Assembly (NCBI GenBank): GCA_965662365.1
Contig: CBFIHR010000033.1
Location: 1 to 41,961 of the forward strand
Reading direction: 5' to 3'
Length of the DNA: 41,961 nt
Origin: CAWVWD01 sp965662365
GTDB taxonomy: Bacteria; Bacteroidota; Bacteroidia; Chitinophagales; Saprospiraceae
In this document: positions 9,242 to 16,336 of the stretch, in pieces
How the letters are laid out: each line of letters opens with the position of its first letter
How positions within the stretch are numbered: the stretch's first letter is position 1
Notes under the pieces: model-generated
Databases searched by the model: none
What the model saw: the letters and a program-made list of their open reading frames with translations, nothing else
Told to the model about the DNA's origin: nothing
Translations under genes and position numbers: made by a program

Positions 9242-9249
9242 TAACTTTG
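9242..9249 (+). promoter_or_regulatory. Possible -7 element of the E1 fusion gene
   Basis: TAACTTTG matches TAnnTTTG exactly, but no TTTG lies at the expected distance upstream. If used it would give a leader of about 190 bases. Confidence 0.3.
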
Positions 9250-9395
9250 CCACACTAACAAAAATGCTATACTTTTGAAAATGTTGTATATTTATCACCA
9301 TTCTAATAAAAATAAAACCATTTGTTCAGAAATTGGACTTGGATATCGTACCTATTGTACTTTTGTACTGTCTTTTTGGAACAAACCATTTATAA

Positions 9396-9411
9396 TAGTA
9401 TTATAATACTA
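9396..9411. promoter_or_regulatory. 16-base perfect palindrome
   Basis: TAGTATTATAATACTA is a perfect two-fold symmetric site 36 bases before the E1 start codon. Symmetric sites of this size often bind dimeric regulators; here the base composition makes chance a real alternative. Confidence 0.35.
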
Positions 9412-9432
9412 CAGTATTTTCAGATGTAAAAT

Positions 9433-9440
9433 TAACTTTG
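9433..9440 (+). promoter_or_regulatory. -7 element abutting the start codon
   Basis: TAACTTTG matches TAnnTTTG and ends 6 bases before the ATG at 9447. If it is used, the mRNA would be leaderless or nearly so. No TTTG is seen about 19 bases further upstream. Confidence 0.3.
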
Positions 9441-9446
9441 AACAAT

Positions 9447-11858
9447 ATGATAGAGAACGAAGTGTTATTAATGCCTTTAAAAAACGTACCTCGTGAGGAT
9501 ATTATTCAAGATTTTAGAACATGCTGCATTAGCCGAGAAGCTTCAATAGTCGCACGGCGTGAAGTCTTATCCGGAAAAGCCAAGTTTGGAATAACAGGTG
9601 ACGGAAAAGAAGTACCACAAGTCGCTATGGCAAGGGCTTTCAAAGAGGGCGACATTCGCTCTGGCTACTATCGTGACCAAACTTTTATGTTTGCCACAGG
9701 CTTATCGACAGTCGAAGAATTTTTCGCTCAATTATATGCCGATTCGGATAATGACCCTTTCTCGGGTGGTCGTCAGATGAATTCACATTATGCAACTCCG
9801 TTTATTGATAAAAATAATGAATGGCTACCGCTCACCGAACTCAAAAATGTTTCTGCTGATATTTCTACTACTGCTGGACAAATGTCTCGTGCTGTAGGTT
9901 TAGGTCTGGCTTCTAAGTTGTATCGTCAAAATTCTAAATTAAAGGATGAACGATTTTCTAAGAATGGAAATGAAGTTACTTTCGTAACAATTGGCGATGC
10001 GAGTACATCAGAAGGTGTATTTTGGGAATCTATGAACGCTGCTGGCGTTATGCAAATCCCTATGGCTGTTTCTGTTTGGGATGATGGCTACGGAATTTCT
10101 GTACCGACTAAATATCAGACGACCAAAGGTTCAATATCTGAAGCATTAAAAGGGTTTGAGTCTGACGAACAAGGGGAAGGTTTCGATATTTATATTGTTA
10201 AAGCATGGAATTATGCCGAGTTATTAAAAGTATATGAATATGCTATTGATAATATTCGTGAAACGCACAAGCCTTGTTTGATACATGTGAAAGAAGTTAC
10301 ACAACCTCAGGGGCATTCGACTTCTGGCTCTCATGAGCGCTACAAATCGAAAGAACGCTTGGCTTGGGAGAAAGAATGGGATTGTATTGATCAGATGGAA
10401 AAATGGATGGTTACAAAAGGAATTTGTACGATCGAGGAGACAACGACTATTCGAAAAGAAGCAAAGAAAGCGGTCAAAGATGCTAAGACTCGTGCATGGA
10501 AGGCTTATATTAATCCTGTGAAAGCAGAAATTAAAAAAGTCAATGATATTTATGATAGAATCATTGCGGTCACACAGTTTAGCGTCGAAATTTCGGATAT
10601 TAAGAATAAACTCAAAAATGCTTATAATCCACTTTTGGCAGATGTAATTGAAAGTGTAAAATCTGCATTACGTATCCTGAAGGCAGAACGAACAAATCCA
10701 CAAATTGAGTTAGAAAATTGGCTAAAAAGTAAAAATGAATTGGGTCATCAGCGTTATCATACGCATTTGTATTTAGAAGGTCAATACTCGGCATTAGATG
10801 TGCCAGAAGTATCTGCGATTTACTCCGATGACTCTCCTCTTAAAAATGGTTATGAAATTTTAAATACGTTCTTTGATAAATCATTTGAGCAAAATCCATA
10901 TTTAGTGGCGTTTGGTGAAGATGTCGGACAAATTGGTGATGTAAATCAAGGTTTTGCAGGTTTACAAAACAAATTTGGCGAAGAACGAATTTTTGATACT
11001 GGAATTCGTGAATGGACGATTATGGGACAAGGCATTGGTTTAGCCATGCGAGGCTTCCGTCCAATCGCAGAAATTCAGTATTTAGATTATCTAATGTACG
11101 GTTTGACACCGTTAACAGACGATCTTGCGACTTTACAATATCGTTCAAAAGGGCAGCAAATTGCTCCGATGATTATCCGTACTCGTGGACATCGTTTAGA
11201 AGGAATTTGGCATACAGGTTCGCCGATGGGTGTTTTATTGCATTCTTTGCGAGGCGTTTATATCCTGACACCTCGTAATATGGTGCAGGCGGCAGGAATG
11301 TATAATACGATGTTACAATCTAAAGAACCAGCGGTTTTAGTCGAGTGCTTAAACGGCTACCGCTTGAAGGAGAAAATGCCGGATAATTTATTGGATTTTA
11401 CTGTTCCTTTAGGTGTTCCGGAGATATTGAATGTGGGAACTGATGTTACTTTGGTAAGTTATGGTTCTACAATTCGAGAAGCTGAAAAAGCAGTCAAACT
11501 TTTGGCAAAAGATGGTATTTCGGTGGAGCTAATTGATGCTCAAACATTATTACCTTTCGATAGATATGGCATTATTGGCGCATCCTTGAAGAAAACAAAT
11601 CGTATTGTTTTCATGGATGAAGACGTACCTGGCGGTGCAACGGCTTATATGATGCAAGAAGTTTTAGAAAAACAAAAAGGATATTTCCATTTGGACTCTG
11701 AACCTCGAACACTGACGGCTTCGGCACATCGTGGCCCTTATGGATCTGATGGAGATTATTTCTCGAAACCAAATGCGGATTCTGCTTACGAAACGATTTA
11801 CGAGTTGATGCACGAAGTTGAGCCGAATCGTTTTCCAAAACAGTATTTTATGAGGTAA
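9447..11858 (+). CDS. 2-oxoacid dehydrogenase E1, fused alpha and beta subunits
   Basis: 803 residues. It catalyses thiamine-diphosphate-dependent decarboxylation of a 2-oxoacid (branched-chain type or pyruvate) and acyl transfer to the lipoyl E2. The N-terminal E1-alpha part (about 25-330) has the ThDP/Mg motif starting GDASTSEG (near 183) and ending VWDDGYGIS. The E1-beta part starts near 465 with NPYLVAFGEDVGQIGDVNQGF and ends with the transketolase-C region TLVSYGSTIREAEKAV. A helical linker of roughly 130 residues joins them. Such fusions are frequent in Bacteroidota. E2 and E3 genes are not in the window. The frame also has a TTG at 9438; I prefer the ATG at 9447. Substrate specificity cannot be read from sequence. 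Confidence 0.9.
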   Translation: MIENEVLLMPLKNVPREDIIQDFRTCCISREASIVARREVLSGKAKFGITGDGKEVPQVAMARAFKEGDIRSGYYRDQTFMFATGLSTVEEFFAQLYADSDNDPFSGGRQMNSHYATPFIDKNNEWLPLTELKNVSADISTTAGQMSRAVGLGLASKLYRQNSKLKDERFSKNGNEVTFVTIGDASTSEGVFWESMNAAGVMQIPMAVSVWDDGYGISVPTKYQTTKGSISEALKGFESDEQGEGFDIYIVKAWNYAELLKVYEYAIDNIRETHKPCLIHVKEVTQPQGHSTSGSHERYKSKERLAWEKEWDCIDQMEKWMVTKGICTIEETTTIRKEAKKAVKDAKTRAWKAYINPVKAEIKKVNDIYDRIIAVTQFSVEISDIKNKLKNAYNPLLADVIESVKSALRILKAERTNPQIELENWLKSKNELGHQRYHTHLYLEGQYSALDVPEVSAIYSDDSPLKNGYEILNTFFDKSFEQNPYLVAFGEDVGQIGDVNQGFAGLQNKFGEERIFDTGIREWTIMGQGIGLAMRGFRPIAEIQYLDYLMYGLTPLTDDLATLQYRSKGQQIAPMIIRTRGHRLEGIWHTGSPMGVLLHSLRGVYILTPRNMVQAAGMYNTMLQSKEPAVLVECLNGYRLKEKMPDNLLDFTVPLGVPEILNVGTDVTLVSYGSTIREAEKAVKLLAKDGISVELIDAQTLLPFDRYGIIGASLKKTNRIVFMDEDVPGGATAYMMQEVLEKQKGYFHLDSEPRTLTASAHRGPYGSDGDYFSKPNADSAYETIYELMHEVEPNRFPKQYFMR

Positions 11859-11878
11859 TCACAATAGGTTCATTAATC

Positions 11879-11922
11879 AAAAAGAGTGTATCACATAAAG
11901 TTAGTTGTGATACACTCTTTTT
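11879..11922. terminator. Bidirectional terminator between convergent genes
   Basis: A perfect 17-base stem formed by AAAAAGAGTGTATCACA (11879-11895) and its complement (11906-11922) around a 10-base loop. A and T tracts on the two sides let it end both the E1 gene and the facing gene at 11942. Confidence 0.9.
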
Positions 11923-11941
11923 ATTTAAACTTTTTACGTTA

Positions 11942-12625
11942 TTATTTCTCAATAATCGCATCATCAATAAACGGATTACCATCCCCGTCTAAATCCTCAA
12001 AACCATAAACTTTATCATTTGGATTAGGCTGCTTTGGTTTTGCTTTAGGCTGAATGATTTTTATTTCACCGTCTTTGGCTTGTTCTTTTTGCTGTTCACC
12101 TTCCATGAACTTTTTAGCTTTATCAAATAAACCGCCAGTACCTTCAAAAAGGGAGTCGGCAGAACTGTATTTTTCACGTCGTTCCCGCTTTAAGCGTTCA
12201 TATTCTTCCTCTCGCTTTTTCATTTTAGATTCCAAATCATCGGTATATTTATCAAAACGATTGAAAAGGTTCTTAGCTTCTGATTCTACTTTCGTGAATA
12301 ACTCTTTAGATTTATTAATCGTTGAATCCATTAATTTATCTGCTTTTGGATCGAGTTCCTTTTTGAGTTCTTGTAAAGCCTCTAAAAACGTTTGTTTCTC
12401 TTCGACAGGCGGAATTGGTGGCAAATCATCTACTTTATTTTTCGTGTCATTTAGGTCATCAATATACGATTTTTGTTTTGGTGGAGTTTGCGTTTTTGGT
12501 TTTTCCGCTGCTGGAATACCTTTTTCTTCTGCTTCGATTTTCATATTCATTTCCTCAAAAAACTTATTCATACGAGCCGCCTTATCATCTTGAGGATTTT
12601 CAGTATTATTTGTTTTGTCCATCAT
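11942..12625 (-). CDS. Hypothetical charged coiled-coil protein
   Basis: 227 residues, not recognised. It has no signal peptide or membrane segment, so it is probably cytoplasmic. It is very rich in Lys, Glu and Asp. Residues about 75-160 form long amphipathic helix (KKELDPKADKLMDS, KMKKREEEYERLKRERREK), likely a coiled coil. Pro-rich stretches (PKTQTPPKQK, LPPIPPVEEK) come before it. The last 25 residues contain YGFEDLDGDGNPFIDD, whose DLDGDGN resembles a calcium-loop or dockerin-like phrase, but a single copy proves nothing. Two adjacent ATG codons begin the frame. It is convergent with the E1 gene and shares its terminator. Confidence 0.65.
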   Translation of the reverse strand: MMDKTNNTENPQDDKAARMNKFFEEMNMKIEAEEKGIPAAEKPKTQTPPKQKSYIDDLNDTKNKVDDLPPIPPVEEKQTFLEALQELKKELDPKADKLMDSTINKSKELFTKVESEAKNLFNRFDKYTDDLESKMKKREEEYERLKRERREKYSSADSLFEGTGGLFDKAKKFMEGEQQKEQAKDGEIKIIQPKAKPKQPNPNDKVYGFEDLDGDGNPFIDDAIIEK

Positions 12626-12830
12626 TTTTTTAATTGTACCGCATAAAATAGAAGGTATAAATTTTAAAATCCTTTATAACTTCTATTTTAGACTTATTTA
12701 AAGGAACAAATTATCAATTTTATCACTAAACTCAAAAAAGGATTCGAAAAAAGATCGAAATCATCGGACGAAAATTAAATCATTTTTGTTAAAAGTGACT
12801 TGTAGCACTTTTTATTTCAACTTTCGCTTA

Positions 12831-12838
12831 TATATTTG
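12831..12838 (+). promoter_or_regulatory. -7 element of the four-gene copper-like unit
   Basis: TATATTTG is an exact match to TAnnTTTG, 23 bases before the ATG at 12862, giving a predicted leader of about 17 bases. The region about 20 bases upstream is T-rich but lacks an exact TTTG. Confidence 0.5.
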
Positions 12839-12861
12839 CGTTAAGAAACGTTAAGAATATT

Positions 12862-13248
12862 ATGAAAACTGTTTTAGCAACATCGCTGTTGATTCTAATA
12901 ACTTTGATTACGGTCAAAGAAGCAGTTTACATTGCCTTGTTTCAAGTGAATCAAAATTATATTGCAGCGAATTATTGTGAAAACGATAATATACTTGATA
13001 AAATTAGCGAGCGTACTTGTCAGGGCAAATGCTATATTCAAAAAGTAATTGTCGAAAACAATACGGACGATTCTACGAATAATCATTTTATTCCAACATT
13101 AGATTGGGAAAAAACAAATATCATTATCCAGGATTGCGATTTTATAATTCAATCTATAACAAATCCATTACAAAAACCTTTTGGTAGATTATTAGCTAAT
13201 AATCAAGGTTTCAAAGCAATTGCTACCTCGCCTCCGGAGTTAATTTAA
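12862..13248 (+). CDS. Small secreted cysteine-containing protein
   Basis: 128 residues. An N-terminal hydrophobic segment (about 4-28) acts as a signal peptide or anchor. The short mature part holds Cys39 (NYCEN), Cys53 and Cys57 (CQGKCYIQK) and Cys92 (QDCDF). The pattern Tyr-Cys-Glu-Asn followed by Cys-x-Gly-Lys-Cys-Tyr recalls a family of short Bacteroidota proteins that I have seen described only as hypothetical. It is the first gene of a plus-strand run that continues with a beta-barrel, an MbnP-like protein and a di-heme enzyme. Cysteine spacing and context suggest metal handling or a disulfide-stabilised partner, which is inference. A promoter element lies directly upstream. Confidence 0.7.
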   Translation: MKTVLATSLLILITLITVKEAVYIALFQVNQNYIAANYCENDNILDKISERTCQGKCYIQKVIVENNTDDSTNNHFIPTLDWEKTNIIIQDCDFIIQSITNPLQKPFGRLLANNQGFKAIATSPPELI

Positions 13249-13369
13249 ACTCCTACATTAGTTCATTTTCCGATTTTGTTCGGTACGATTTCTCAAAACA
13301 TCATTATACTAAAAATGAGTTTTCGACTGCGTTATTGTACGTAGTTCATAACTCGTCAATTGATTTTCA

Positions 13370-14266
13370 ATGAGAATTTTTCTCGCAGCTATTAGTTTGC
13401 TAATAGTCACCTCTGCGTCTGCGTGCGATATTTGTGGCTGTTCAAGTGCTGGGAATACCCTTGGTATTTTACCACATTACCAACGCAGTTTTATTGGATT
13501 TCGAACATTTTATCAAAATTTCGAAAACGTGAATCCTTTGTATGAGGCAGATAATATTCAAGATTATTTCATTCAAAATAATCTTTGGGGAAGGTTAGCA
13601 TTAGGCAACCGCTGGCAATTAATTGGTGTCTTGCCGTATAATATCAATCGTCGTTCAGGGCAAGTTTTTAATAGTCAAACATTGCACGGTATTGGCGATG
13701 CATCGATTTTAGCGAATTATACGATTATTAACAGTATTGATAGTATGAAGACATTTCGTCATCATTTAATGGTCGGAACGGGTACAAAGTTACCTACTGG
13801 TAATTTTATGGCTGATGAGCTTTTTCAAGATATACCCGCTAATTTTCGATTAGGAACAGGTTCGATTGATGCTTTATTTAACATGGTTTATACTGTTCAA
13901 GTTCAGGGTTTTATCTTTTCTGCCAATGCGAGTTATCGCCTGACGACCGAGAATAAAACTCGTGAGTATGAATTTGGAAATCAGTTCAACGGAATGGCTT
14001 TTTTAGCCTATCAACAACGCATGGAAAATTGGGCTTTTCAACCTTATATCGGTGCAAGTTTCGAACAATTAGAAAAAGACCGACACCATGATTATGAACA
14101 AGTAGGAACGGGCGGCCATGCAACTTATAGTTTAGTTGGCGTAGAGGCGGCATATAATCAGTATTCTTTTGGCGTAAATTGGCAAATGCCGCTTTCGCAA
14201 AATTATGCTGATGGAGAATTAGAAAATCGAGGTCGAATCATGGCTTCGATAACATATTTATTTTAA
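13370..14266 (+). CDS. Outer-membrane beta-barrel with N-terminal CxxCxC motif
   Basis: 298 residues. The signal peptide ends ...SASA, so the mature protein would begin at Cys19 and read CDICGC (Cys19, Cys22, Cys24). The remainder alternates short amphipathic strands and turns and ends in ASITYLF, a terminal aromatic typical of outer-membrane barrels. Its size and pattern fit the small barrel 'transporter' families rather than TonB receptors, since no plug domain is present. A soft-metal-binding CxxCxC at the very N-terminus would face the periplasm. The gene lies between the small Cys protein and the MbnP-like gene on the same strand (gaps of 121 and 65 bases). A role in copper passage or sensing is inferred. 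Confidence 0.72.
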   Translation: MRIFLAAISLLIVTSASACDICGCSSAGNTLGILPHYQRSFIGFRTFYQNFENVNPLYEADNIQDYFIQNNLWGRLALGNRWQLIGVLPYNINRRSGQVFNSQTLHGIGDASILANYTIINSIDSMKTFRHHLMVGTGTKLPTGNFMADELFQDIPANFRLGTGSIDALFNMVYTVQVQGFIFSANASYRLTTENKTREYEFGNQFNGMAFLAYQQRMENWAFQPYIGASFEQLEKDRHHDYEQVGTGGHATYSLVGVEAAYNQYSFGVNWQMPLSQNYADGELENRGRIMASITYLF

Positions 14267-14331
14267 ATGCTGGTTTTCAATTTTAAGATCGGCACACTTC
14301 CTATTATTTTAATGATAAAAAATTTAAAAAC

Positions 14332-15087
14332 ATGAAATTCAATCAATTTTCAATTTTTGCAGCCTTATTAATAGGCGTTTTATTTATTGCTTCTTGTACT
14401 CCTGACGAGCCAAAAGCAGAAACAGGAACGGTTACTTTAGAGTTTGAACACGTTTTTGACAATGAAGCATTTACACTTGGAAACGAATTTACAACTTCAA
14501 ATGGAGACGTGATTACACCCAATGTCTTCAGATATTACGTAAGTAATGTAGTGTTATCAAACGAAGATGGTAGTACAACTTACGAAGTGCCAAACAGTTA
14601 CTACATCGTTGATCAGGCGGTTAACGAAAGTTTAAATGTTGATATCACAGACGTACCAAACGGCGAATATTCAAAAGTGACATTTATACTTGGTGTTGAT
14701 AGCACAGCGAATGTTTCTGGAGCTCAAGAGGGGGCTTTAGATCCTGCAAACGGAATGTTTTGGACTTGGAATACAGGTTATATTTTCTTAAAGTTAGAAG
14801 GAACAACTTCAAATGCTACAGATATTCGTTATCACATCGGTGGCTTTACTTGGAATGCTAACAATATCAAAACAATCGAAAAAAGTGTACCGACAGGTTC
14901 TATGATTAACGTCAATAGTTCAAAATCAACGGTTCATTATATCGTGGATGTAGCAGAATTTTTCAAAAATCCTATAGATTTTGATGTAGAAGCAACACCA
15001 GATGTAGCAATGCCAAATGCCAACTCTGTAATTATTTCGGAAAACTACGATGATATGCACATGATTAGTCATGTACATAATGAGTAA
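14332..15087 (+). CDS. MbnP-like lipoprotein (putative copper-binding)
   Basis: 251 residues with a lipoprotein signal (lipobox IASC, Cys22). The core has the MbnP-family phrases VTLEFEHVFDNEAFTLG, YYVSNVVL, SYYIVDQA and GMFWTWNTGYIFLKLEG (residues 141-157). Known for this family: MbnP of methanobactin operons and the related CorA of a methanotroph bind copper and carry a tryptophan oxidised to kynurenine by the di-heme partner MbnH. Candidate residues here are Trp144 and Trp146, with Trp174 in the nearby GGFTWNANN. His40, His168 and His202 are possible ligands, and the C-terminus DDMHMISHVHNE is Met/His rich. It is followed by the MbnH-like gene, the expected pairing. No methanobactin biosynthesis genes are near. 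Confidence 0.82.
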   Translation: MKFNQFSIFAALLIGVLFIASCTPDEPKAETGTVTLEFEHVFDNEAFTLGNEFTTSNGDVITPNVFRYYVSNVVLSNEDGSTTYEVPNSYYIVDQAVNESLNVDITDVPNGEYSKVTFILGVDSTANVSGAQEGALDPANGMFWTWNTGYIFLKLEGTTSNATDIRYHIGGFTWNANNIKTIEKSVPTGSMINVNSSKSTVHYIVDVAEFFKNPIDFDVEATPDVAMPNANSVIISENYDDMHMISHVHNE

Positions 15088-15094
15088 AATTAGT

Positions 15095-15173
15095 TGTTGT
15101 CGCCTTCGGCTTATTGTTAGGTTGTCATTGGCTTATTGCCATTAGCAATTTAGCGATAAGCGAAGCGATAACA
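15095..15173. repeat. Nested stem-loop between the mbnP-like and mbnH-like genes
   Basis: The outer arms 15095-15119 and 15151-15173 pair over about 20 positions with two single-base bulges (TGTTGTCGCCTTCGG... against TAGCGATAAGCGAAGCG...). The 31-base interior repeats GGCTTATTG and can form a small GGC/GCC hairpin. It fills the 102-base gap between the two genes and has no T tract, so it is more like a repeat element or an mRNA processing/stability structure than a terminator. Confidence 0.6.
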
Positions 15174-15189
15174 GTTTAATCACAAAGAA

Positions 15190-16209
15190 ATGAAACAATT
15201 AATTTATATATTTTCAATATTGCTATTTTTCATCAGCTGTGACGATTATAAACTTGAGGATGGTCAGATGCCTTTGGGGTATAATCCGCCGGAGTTTGGT
15301 GAACCCGTTTATGATTATGGTGAAAATGTATTGACAAACGAAGGCTTTGAATTAGGTCGAGCTTTATTTTATGACCCAATTTTATCCGTTGACCAGTCTA
15401 TTTCTTGTGCTGATTGTCATCAGCAATTTGCAGCATTTGCACACGTAGGTCACGATTTAAGTCATGGTTTTGATGGACGATTTGGAATGCGTAATTCTAC
15501 TCCAATTTTTAATAATCGTTGGTATCCAGCATTTTTTTGGGATGGTGGAGCGAATCACATTGAAATTGTCCCATCGAATGCAATCACAAATCCTGTTGAA
15601 ATGAATCATGATTTGGCAGCATGTGTCGAACGCTTGAATCAAGATGAAGAATACGCTAAATTATTCAAAAAAGTATTTGATATTGAAGAGATTAATAGTA
15701 AATATCTGTTCTATGCATTGGCTCAATTTACGGGAAGTATCGTTTCCGAAAATTCAAAGTACGATCAGGTCAAACGCAATGAAACAACATTTAGCGAAAG
15801 CGAAGAACGCGGATATAGTTTATTTTTAACGCACTGCGAGGATTGTCATACCGAACCCTTATTGACCAACAATGATTATATCAATAATGGCTTAACAATC
15901 AATGAATCTCAAGATGAAGGACGAAAAACTATTACGACTGACGAGAATGATTTGGGCAAATTTCGAGTACCGAGTTTGAGAAATATTATGCTGACTTCAC
16001 CATACATGCACGATGGTCGTTTTAGAACAATCGACGCTGTTTTAGACCATTATGAAAATGGAATAGAACAATCTCCTACGCTTTCTCCAAAATTACAAAA
16101 TGGAATTTCACTAACAGAAGAGGAAAGAACAGATTTAACTAATTTCTTGCATACCTTGACTGATGAAACCTTGATAAACGACGACCGTTTTTCAAATCCA
16201 TTTTTTTAA
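15190..16209 (+). CDS. MbnH/MauG-like di-heme cytochrome c peroxidase family lipoprotein
   Basis: 339 residues. The signal peptide has the lipobox FISC (Cys17). Two c-type heme sites are visible: CADCH (73-77) and CEDCH (216-220), the two-domain plan of bacterial cytochrome c peroxidases and MauG. Tryptophans in RWYPAFFWDGG (111 and 117) lie where this family carries inter-heme Trp. PYMHDGRF (271-278) supplies the Met that ligates the high-potential heme in peroxidases, whereas MauG has Tyr. Located directly behind the MbnP-like gene, it is predicted to oxidise a Trp of that protein in the periplasm; a plain peroxide-removing role is the alternative. Cys145 is an extra cysteine. A terminator follows. 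Confidence 0.85.
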   Translation: MKQLIYIFSILLFFISCDDYKLEDGQMPLGYNPPEFGEPVYDYGENVLTNEGFELGRALFYDPILSVDQSISCADCHQQFAAFAHVGHDLSHGFDGRFGMRNSTPIFNNRWYPAFFWDGGANHIEIVPSNAITNPVEMNHDLAACVERLNQDEEYAKLFKKVFDIEEINSKYLFYALAQFTGSIVSENSKYDQVKRNETTFSESEERGYSLFLTHCEDCHTEPLLTNNDYINNGLTINESQDEGRKTITTDENDLGKFRVPSLRNIMLTSPYMHDGRFRTIDAVLDHYENGIEQSPTLSPKLQNGISLTEEERTDLTNFLHTLTDETLINDDRFSNPFF

Positions 16210-16257
16210 TATTTTTGCTAAACTTACAGATGATTTTATTATAAATCATTGATTATC

Positions 16258-16291
16258 AGACCTGACAGGTTTTTTAGAACTTGTCAGGTCT
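16258..16291 (+). terminator. Terminator of the mbnP/mbnH-like unit
   Basis: A 13-base stem formed by AGACCTGACAGGT (16258-16270) and ACTTGTCAGGTCT (16279-16291), with one G-U pair and an 8-base loop. A T-rich stretch follows on the plus strand. The ACCTGACAGGT type of hairpin resembles terminators that recur in Bacteroidota genomes. Confidence 0.8.
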
Positions 16292-16336
16292 TTATATTTT
16301 TTACTTCTACAAAAGTCGAAAATTCAAAAGCAAATA

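Larger units (their letters stand above)
8791..9437. other. Divergent control region, 650 bases
   Basis: Lies between two divergently read genes (DUF1573 leftward, E1 fusion rightward). It holds a complete leftward promoter with an inverted repeat in its spacer (9031-9062), two rightward -7-like elements (9242-9249 and 9433-9440) and a 16-base palindrome (9396-9411). The rest is A/T-rich and shows no convincing small gene. Confidence 0.5.

Noticed and set aside
9281..9409. Plus-strand frame of 42 codons before the E1 gene
   Set aside because: No conserved features, and it covers the palindrome; likely chance.
12054..12593. 179-codon plus-strand frame opposite the charged coiled-coil gene
   Set aside because: It is the Ser/Phe-rich mirror of Glu/Lys-rich codons on the other strand, a typical shadow.
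12598..12613. DLDGDGN-like codons at the end of the charged protein as a dockerin or EF-hand
   Set aside because: Position approximate; only one copy and no paired loop or helix pattern (the residues lie near the C-terminus of 11942-12625).
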